Origin: Acephala macrosclerotiorum
Lineage: Eukaryota; Ascomycota; Leotiomycetes; Helotiales; Mollisiaceae
Length of the DNA: 64,000 bases
NCBI GenBank assembly: GCA_014904845.1
Contig: MU119235.1
Location: forward strand, 192,138-256,137
Direction of reading: 5' to 3'
Shown here: positions 57,524 through 64,000 of the stretch, one piece after another
Position numbering within the stretch: position 1 is the first letter of the stretch
How the letters are laid out: every line of letters starts with the position of its first letter
Notes under the pieces: model-generated
Databases searched by the model: none
What the model saw: the letters and a program-made list of their open reading frames with translations, nothing else
What the model was told of the DNA's origin: nothing
Program-made: the position numbers and the translations under genes

Positions 57524-58846
57524 ATGCCCACATGGCGAACCTGGACCCGTCGGCAGAGGACGGCTTCCGACATCCAACATTTATCAGCTACGCCTGCATT
57601 TCTGAAAAAGGACAAAGTTCTCGTTTGGACTGGGGCTGCGATCGGGGATTGGTTCGCAAAAAAGATAGTTAGCTGGAAACATAAGATGGCCAAGCCTGTG
57701 ATGCGCTATCGATCTAGAAGATCAGATCTCTCGGAAAAGGAAAGCACATCTTCTCGTACACCAAACAATGATCGTTGTCTTATTTTACAGTCAAGTTCGA
57801 AGGATTTGAAACGTATCGATCTGAAGAACGCTCAAAATCTGCCAGTTTACCAAGACCATTGCTGCCAAATGCAGTTGAGCAGTCATCCTGATGACGAGTC
57901 GAAACCGACTTCCGCGGCTCAGACTAGGATTGAGCATCCAAAAGGAGCCATCTCACCGACCCCGGGAGATAAATTTGTACTGAGGACAGTTGGTGGTCAA
58001 GATTCGCGTTTAGGAAATCTTTCCACACTGGCAGACATATCTGTTTCTCAACAAAACAGCCCGAGAAGTCTTGTTGGCACTGCCCAGGATTTGGACCAGT
58101 TGCGTTCAGCACGTTCAAAAGCGAGACGCAGTCGTTCGAGGCTTGAGAAGAAGCGGAAACAGCTGGGTGAGAAGCGACTCGCGACAGAACAGGCCGACGA
58201 AGCATTCATGAAATATACCCGGAAAATTCGTCCATTAAGTTCTCCATTTGGCAGCGATCAAATACACCAGGAGCTCGAGGAGCACTATGAAGCGCTGCAG
58301 CATACACGAGATGAATACGGACCGATGGAGGAGGAGTACACCGAGCTTGAGGATGCCTTGGACGAGGCTGAATATGAAATGGCGAAGATAGAAAATCGTC
58401 TTTATGCGATTATGGTGGACCTCACCAGCGAGCTGACTGGACCAAGCCCCAATTTCTCTCGGGCAGCCGAGGTTGAAAGTTCTACACTGGGACCCAGACC
58501 CTTCCTTGGTCTGTTCGCTGGTGTTCAACCTACCTTTCATCCTCTGATCGTCAAATATCAAACCCGCCTCGGAGACTTGGACCTTGCCAAGGAAAGACAT
58601 GACTACTTGGTGCAGGAGCGGGAAGGATTGCTAGCCGAGCGTGAATCTCGATCTCTGGTCGGATTCGAACTTAACAAAGATTCGAAAGATGTTCTGGATT
58701 CGCTTCCCACGCGGGAAGCTGCAATTCTCGCCAAAATAAGGGCGATTGAGTTAGACGTCGAGAAGTTGAAGAACGATTGTCTTCAAGAGGGTCTTGACAT
58801 CGAGGGAAGTGACGACGGGAGTGGTTATTCTCACAGTGTCTCATAG
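57524..58846 (+). CDS. Coiled-coil protein, function unknown
   Basis: Intronless frame of 440 residues from the ATG at 57,524. The N-terminal 190 residues are polar and basic. Residues about 190-300 form strong coiled coil (RSRLEKKRKQLGEKRLATEQ; then EEYTELEDALDEAEYEMAKIE). A short non-helical stretch has GPRPFLGLFAGVQPTFHP, and further helices follow (YLVQEREGLLAERESR; AILAKIRAIELDVEKLKNDC). No signal peptide or enzyme motif is seen. Similar coiled-coil proteins often accompany accessory gene families in fungi; a structural or scaffold role is a guess. Confidence 0.75.
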   Translation: MPTWRTWTRRQRTASDIQHLSATPAFLKKDKVLVWTGAAIGDWFAKKIVSWKHKMAKPVMRYRSRRSDLSEKESTSSRTPNNDRCLILQSSSKDLKRIDLKNAQNLPVYQDHCCQMQLSSHPDDESKPTSAAQTRIEHPKGAISPTPGDKFVLRTVGGQDSRLGNLSTLADISVSQQNSPRSLVGTAQDLDQLRSARSKARRSRSRLEKKRKQLGEKRLATEQADEAFMKYTRKIRPLSSPFGSDQIHQELEEHYEALQHTRDEYGPMEEEYTELEDALDEAEYEMAKIENRLYAIMVDLTSELTGPSPNFSRAAEVESSTLGPRPFLGLFAGVQPTFHPLIVKYQTRLGDLDLAKERHDYLVQEREGLLAERESRSLVGFELNKDSKDVLDSLPTREAAILAKIRAIELDVEKLKNDCLQEGLDIEGSDDGSGYSHSVS

Positions 58847-59378
58847 TGTGCCAGATATCGAGAAGGATCACCTGAAGGATTAAGAACACACCTGGTTTTC
58901 ACAGATTACTTATTTTCTCGTTCTCCATTTCACTTCAATTGATTTTAGCACGGCGTCTCAGGGATCTTAGAGGGAGTTGCTCACGCTGAATTGGAGTTTG
59001 ATTAGCTTATTTAGAGTGGCAGATAATGGCAGGAATGGGCTGCTTTTCCAGAAATCTTTTTTCGGATACGCTGATCCGAATTGTAGGATATGGGGGTGGA
59101 GAGGGGTGTAGATTAGCATTATTAGCGACAGCGTATTTCTCTTGAAACTTGTCTAAGACCTTGGAAGAGTGACCTGTCACGCGCTCGAGCTTGGAAAGCT
59201 GGTGTTGTGTGCTCGGCTCGACGTCGCTTACACCAACTTTTCTACGGCGGCGGCAATGGGGTGACTGGGCCATGTATTCAGAGTCATAGCCTCAGAGCCT
59301 AACACCACAGGATGCATGAGTGATTTTGACCTCGTATCTGGTGTTCAGCTGTTCTGCAGGAGCCTCAAGGATAGTTAA
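58847..59378. other. Intergenic, no gene seen
   Basis: 530 bases without a supported gene, ending at the left GTTAA target duplication of the solo LTR. Confidence 0.4.
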
Positions 59379-59580
59379 TATGGGTGCAATATAGTGGTCA
59401 CGTGTGGTACTAGGCTGGATTCGGACTAGCGCTGCCTGCGCTAGAATTGAGGTTATATCCTTCAACTCTTACGCACTTTTTAGATTACAATTTACAACTA
59501 ATCAACGAATTATTCAGACAATTTATTTACTTCGTTTCTGGATTGTTACTAGTAATAGGTATCCCTGGGTGATACCAACA
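59379..59580 (-). mobile_element. Solo LTR, inverted second copy, with 5-bp target duplication
   Basis: On the minus strand it begins TGTTGGTATCACCCAGGGAT at 59,580 and ends CCCATA at 59,379; the plus-strand copy at 49,822 ends CCCACA. GTTAA flanks both sides (59,374-59,378 and 59,581-59,585). Similarity to the first copy runs the full length. The CA-to-TA change at the very end is what RIP produces. No internal region. Confidence 0.85.
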
Positions 59581-59585
59581 GTTAA

Positions 59586-59939
59586 TAAGACTTCGAATGG
59601 TTGATACTCGGGACTAGTACCTTGTTGCCACACTGGATCACGATAGGCTGAGCAAACACGTAATGTCCCAAGCAAACGAGTAAGATTTGCAGGCATATCC
59701 ACTGCATTTATATGGTGTTACTACACTGAGCTCCGGTCCATTGAACGGCCGTAGTCAGTGAATCTTGATTTTTTGGAGGCTCCGCAACCTGCCACCTGAT
59801 GAGACTTCAAATGCAGGCATCCACTTTCAATCCTCGGCCAAATCTCATCCTAGGATCCGCTCGCTCTTTAGGGGGGCGGATCTTAGAATGCATGAATCAT
59901 ACATACAGGCATTCAAAGAATTATAAGAAGCTATCGAGA
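59586..59939. other. Spacer, no gene seen
   Basis: 350 bases between the solo LTR and the AT-rich block. No supported feature. Confidence 0.35.
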
Positions 59940-61012
59940 CTTGAATTCCATTGCTAACATGTTGTAATACGCTATATTTTTGAAAACACGTCAATTTTAA
60001 AAAACTTTCAAATCGCTTGACTTTTTATACATTTTAAAACTTTTAAATGTTTTTTAAAATGCAATTCTCAGATTATTTAATATAAGAATTATTTTTTTAA
60101 TTAAAATATAAATATAAAAATCTTTTGAAATATTATAAGAGTTGGCGGCATTACTCATGGACCTATTTTTTAAGCGAATTCCACCAAAAACACCACCAAC
60201 CCTTAAACTTCACTACAGCATTAACTACTTCAAATACATAGATAAAACAAGAGTAATATAGCAAACTAAAAGTTATTTTACACTGAGATTCTAAAATTAA
60301 AAGCGAAAAAAATTAAAAAAATTTATTGGTAGTATTGTAGTCGATTGAATTTAGTGAGTTTTGTCGGTAATAGTACTATAATTATTTCGTCCGTAAATTG
60401 TAGCTTGTAGAGATCAATTTCTAAAACGAAATAACTTTAAATGTCTTTATTCTTCTCGATTAATTACTATTGTGCTTAATTCTTATTATATTTGAGTGAT
60501 TTTAAGACGATTTATTTTTACAATTGTCATCTCTTTATTATTGTTATCGCTTCGCTTATCGAACTACATTTTAGCCCTTTTTTAAGCGGCCAACACTCTA
60601 CCAAATCAAGTGCTACAGTTTTATTTTCAGTATATGAATTATTCTACAAATTAAAAGCTCCAAAAATATGTCTTTATTTTTTTAATAGCTTCTTGTGTTG
60701 TTGTTTTATAAGGCTCTAAAGTTGGTGAGTTATATTGATTTTTGGTGGAGTTCGCTTAAAAAAATAGGTCCATGAGTAATGCCGCCAACTCTTACAATAA
60801 ATATTAAAATAATAATTTCAAATTATTTTTTTAATAATATAAAATTTATAATTATTATTATATAATTTAATTATTTTAAAAAAACATTTAAAAATTTTAA
60901 TATAATAAAATAATTTAATTTGAAAATATTTTTTTTAAATTTTATATTTATAAAATTGGACGAAGATAATATTAATAAAAGTAAATTACCCAATTTAATT
61001 CCGATTTAAATT
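59940..61012. other. AT-rich, RIP-like block
   Basis: Roughly 1.1 kb of strongly A/T sequence with poly-A/T runs and almost no G+C, enclosing the MITE at 60,138-60,792. Outside the MITE, no coding sequence is readable. It looks like an older repeat fully eroded by RIP. Confidence 0.75.
60138..60792. mobile_element. 655-bp MITE with ~53-bp inverted repeats
   Basis: Both ends start AGAGTTGGCGGCATTACTCA and run inward for about 53 bp (to CCACCAAAAA), with one inserted T and one transition. TA flanks both ends (60,136-60,137 and 60,793-60,794). The interior has no transposase: the longest frame is 75 codons without motifs. This is a non-autonomous Tc1/mariner-type element. Its termini are far less decayed than its surroundings. 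Confidence 0.88.
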
Positions 61013-62202
61013 AAACGGCCTGCCTATTTCCCCGGCTTGATCTTGGTTAGAATTCGGTTATGGGTTTTCTGCATGCCCTTTCCAACGTTTTGCAAGACGT
61101 TCCTTGACAGTCCGGCGATTGATACCGACAATAGACAATTTGATAGTTGTGCAAGAATCATCAAGTTCAAGATAAGAACCTTAACTCTACTTTATTCATT
61201 TGAACAAACATTTGACTCCGATGTTTCCTATGGTAAGAATGAATGGAGGTTCTGGCTTCAGTTCGAAGGCCTGCCCGAGCCACGTTTTATTCACAATCTC
61301 GTTCCTTGAAAAAACAGCCAAGACTTTCCAGTGAATGGATGTATACTTGCAAAAAGTATCTCTCAACCACCTCGCCTGTTTCCAAGCGCTGCCGCTTGTC
61401 TGTGATGGAATATGGATGGAATAACGATTTTACTTCGGGAAAGTGATCCAAGTAAAACACTTAAGTGGCCAATGGGTTCGTACATGATGTCCTCCTTTAT
61501 TTGGCTGGGATGAATCAGAAGCTTGTCGGATGTCAAAGTTGGCAAAATCGAAGGCCGTCCTCGAGGATGCCCTTGCTCAATTCGTTGGATGGCCACCAGC
61601 CGCAACTTCCAGTCCTTTCTGTTTCTTGAATTATTTTGTCTAGAAGCCTGAATGAGCTCTCATGCGCTTTCAGTTGCAAATTGAAATGATTGTAATGTTT
61701 GTATGTTGATTGAAATTTTGGTCTGCACTATGTACTTGCAATTTGATGATGCCTTGCTTGAACGCTTGCCATTGCCTTCAAACCTGTATTCAGACGTTTG
61801 CTTTCCTTGTCTGTCACAAAGTACGCTCTCCCATCAACACTTCGAAGTCATTTTGCTTCCGAGGTTTCCGATCAAATCAACTTGTCATCAAATTTGGTTG
61901 GGGCACGTAGAACCCCTCAAGCCTTACTCCGCATCTGCATAGAACGAAACACGAAAGAAACATCATACATTACCTTGCATACTTACCTGTCTTGGCATAT
62001 GCCAAACGTATAATCTCTTCGTCGAACGCAGCTCTTCGGTTATGTCTTCACAACTGTCAGCCAAGCTTCACTAGTCATCCATGTCCGCTTTCTCCCCTTC
62101 GACGCCCCAACGAAGAATAGGCCAAGCAACGCCCTCCTTCAGTTCCGCCATGCTAAAGCAACATATTCTTTTGGGCAGGGGCAAAGTCAAAGAATTCGAT
62201 CA
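61013..62202. other. Intergenic, no supported gene
   Basis: 1.2 kb of ordinary base composition with scattered short frames (61,037-61,309; 61,363-61,605; 61,703-62,013). None shows motif or splice support. Confidence 0.35.
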
Positions 62203-63996
62203 TCAACGTGACATCTGCTTCTGAGTTTGCCACACATATTCGAAGTCTCGCACGAAATGGCGCTGAGAACTTTTTGCGATCCATCCAATGAATTGAACTT
62301 TGACATTGTGTTCAACAGGATAGATCTTCGCATAATTAATCACCGACATTGGCGCAAGTTTGTCTCTTGGCGTCTTGCTTTGCATTTGAATCGACACGTT
62401 GTCGTGTTCTCTTCCCTCCTCTGGTGGCTCAGTACCGGCGTAGATATACGCATGATCTTCGGGATGAATGCCACGCTTTGCGAGTCCTTGGCGTCCATAG
62501 GTCAGGATGGGCCTAAGAGGTATTAGTGAACAATACGACGATAGAGGGTGGAGCATAACTGACACGCAGTTTGAATGACCCTTTCCAGTGGCCACTACAA
62601 CGAATCGGCGCACAGTGGAGTACACCTTCTCTCCATACTCGCCCTTTTGGACAGTCCATGACTCCCCAGTGACCTCGGTGACTGATGATGTTTCCGACTT
62701 TGAGGTCTCGCCTGCGGGCTCAGCCCAAACTACTTTGAAAATCTCATCTTGTGAGTAGGACCTCAAGATTTTGGATTGTCATACTTACTTGACCAGGTTG
62801 GAACGACTTGGAGTGATGAACTCTGAATCCTGCTTTGAATGAGCGTCGTTGATCGATAGTGCTTCCAGGCTCTTCAACATACCAGGATCCAGCTTCTCAT
62901 ATTTTCCATCGGTTGCTTCGATCTTCTTGTGGACGTCTTTTCGTGAAATTGATAGGTCATTTCGAAGTCTGAAAGGGGCAGGTGGCTTCAGATCTGGTGG
63001 ATCACTCCGTCGGCGACTAGAGTGATGATAGGTGGCTTTGATGAGTTAGTAAATCGCTGGTACCGACAAATCCACGGTCTGAAGAGGGCTTACCCTGGGT
63101 GACTGTGACCGCAGAATCAAATGATTGGCCCAGATACGGTGGGCTATCCCCAGTATCTTCCTCTTTCTCGGCTACTTCCTGATTGTAATAAGTGTTGCTT
63201 GGACCAGGCTGGCCGTAACCTGTGATATTCAACCATTATTCTCCACTTCTCTCGAGCATGGATTGAGACAGTACATACCAGTACTCATAGGGGTCGCGGT
63301 AAAGCTCCCTCCTGTCATTGCTGTATAGCTTGCAATTGTGCCTGAAGTAGAGTACATCGGCGTAGCTACTGATGACGATCCGTAGGCATCGGTGGCACCA
63401 ACTGTCTGAGTGGGTTGGTACCCTTCTGCTACCTTGTCAGTAAGAACATGGAAAGTGGCAGAGGGGCACGATCAGTACCTCGGTATCCGAGAGCATCTTG
63501 AGTGCCTTGGCCGCCTTCATCATAATAGTCGGCCTCTGCAATGGTTCCAGGTCGTTCCGTCAAAGTTGTATGCGCCATTCCTTGGGCCAGACCATCGACC
63601 AAATCATACTCTCGTGTCTGGGAATTGTATTGATAAGAGGCATTCTCATAGTAGTCCGAGTTATTGCTCGAAGAAGAATTGGAGAATTCGGCGACAGCAG
63701 TGTCACCTCGAGGTACCGACGCTGATGCCGCGGAGCTAGCTTGAGGCTCATAGCTATCCCAAACTTGTGTACCTACATAAGCAAGAATCTGTCAGTAAAT
63801 TGGGTAGCCAAGGAAAGGAAATTGATTTCAATCACTCCTTAATCTATGAGAGCTAGTAGGAAGTGTCTATCCTCCACATACCTTTTGAGTTGTAACGGAA
63901 TCGATAATATTTCCCATTTCTCTCGTCTAATTCCCATTCCGACCAGGTGTATCCATCGGCCCGATCCGACTTTCCGTGTCTATTTCTGGTCGCCAT
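62203..63996 (-). CDS. DUF6590 domain protein, paralogue B
   Basis: Begins at the ATG at 63,996, only four bases inside the window end, and ends at the TGA at 62,203. Exon 1 (63996-63882) encodes MATRNRHGKSDRADGYTWSE and ends with NGKYYRFRYNSKG at the splice, mirroring paralogue A. Exon 2 is Ser/Tyr/Gln-rich (SYEPQASSAASASVPRG). After further short exons the DUF6590 domain is IFKVVWAEPAGETS, YSTVRRFVVVATGKGHSNCV, PILTYGRQGL, HAYIYAGTEPPEEG, INYAKIYPVEHNVKVQFIGW. About 60% of domain residues look shared with A by eye. The middle exon borders were not fully resolved. Promoter lies outside the window. Confidence 0.82.
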
Positions 63997-64000
63997 ACGA

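Noticed and set aside
61037..62013. Short plus- and minus-strand frames after the AT-rich block
   Set aside because: No family similarity or splice signals that extend them.

Overview
The window reads as nuclear DNA of a filamentous ascomycete (Pezizomycotina). Genes have many short introns of about 47-70 nt with canonical GT-AG borders. The gene content is fungal: OPT transporter, mitochondrial IF-2, AMMECR1, SesB-like hydrolase/NACHT protein, DUF6590 proteins. Transposons carry the in-frame CAA/CAG to TAA/TAG stops and AT-rich decay expected of repeat-induced point mutation (RIP). A Leotiomycetes-type genome is my best guess, inferred from gene style and not proven.

Bases 1-12,200 are a compact housekeeping block: a DUF885 metallopeptidase-like gene (-), a nine-exon oligopeptide transporter (+), a conserved membrane protein (-) divergent from mitochondrial translation initiation factor IF-2 (+), and a D-2-hydroxyacid dehydrogenase (+). 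From about 13 kb the window becomes accessory. It holds a multiply broken secreted-protein pseudogene (13.0-14.1 kb), a five-exon unknown gene with a 10-nt micro-exon (14.8-17.4 kb), a roughly 1,390-residue fungal NLR-like protein with SesB-type hydrolase, NACHT and TPR parts (18.7-23.3 kb, -), a decayed Hsp70-like gene (24.4-25.3 kb), and an unknown fungal-family gene (25.3-26.8 kb, -).

Bases 27.0-30.4 kb hold two RIP-damaged cut-and-paste DNA transposons with clear terminal inverted repeats. They are followed by a small three-exon gene and then a head-to-head pair of paralogous AIG1/GIMAP-like GTPases (32.8-36.5 kb). A Ras-family GTPase (38.9-39.8 kb) and an AMMECR1 protein (40.6-41.6 kb) form another ordinary patch. 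Next comes a three-exon gene for a 68-residue secreted peptide (42.8-43.2 kb), followed at once by a 2.4-kb degenerate tandem array of about eleven ~240-bp units (43.6-46.0 kb). That array is the least explained structure in the window.

The last third (47-64 kb) contains an intron-bearing tRNA-Pro(AGG), two decayed F-box paralogues, and two solo LTRs of one family in opposite orientation, each with a 5-bp target duplication. It also has a conserved fungal protein of unknown role, two DUF6590 paralogues, a coiled-coil protein, and a 655-bp MITE inside an AT-rich block. Taken together, 18-64 kb looks like a gene-poor, transposon-bearing accessory region. It is enriched in families often linked to fungal non-self recognition (NLR, GIMAP-like GTPases) and in expanding or decaying paralogues. 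Exon models were built by hand from splice motifs and frame continuity; several were checked by total length being divisible by three.
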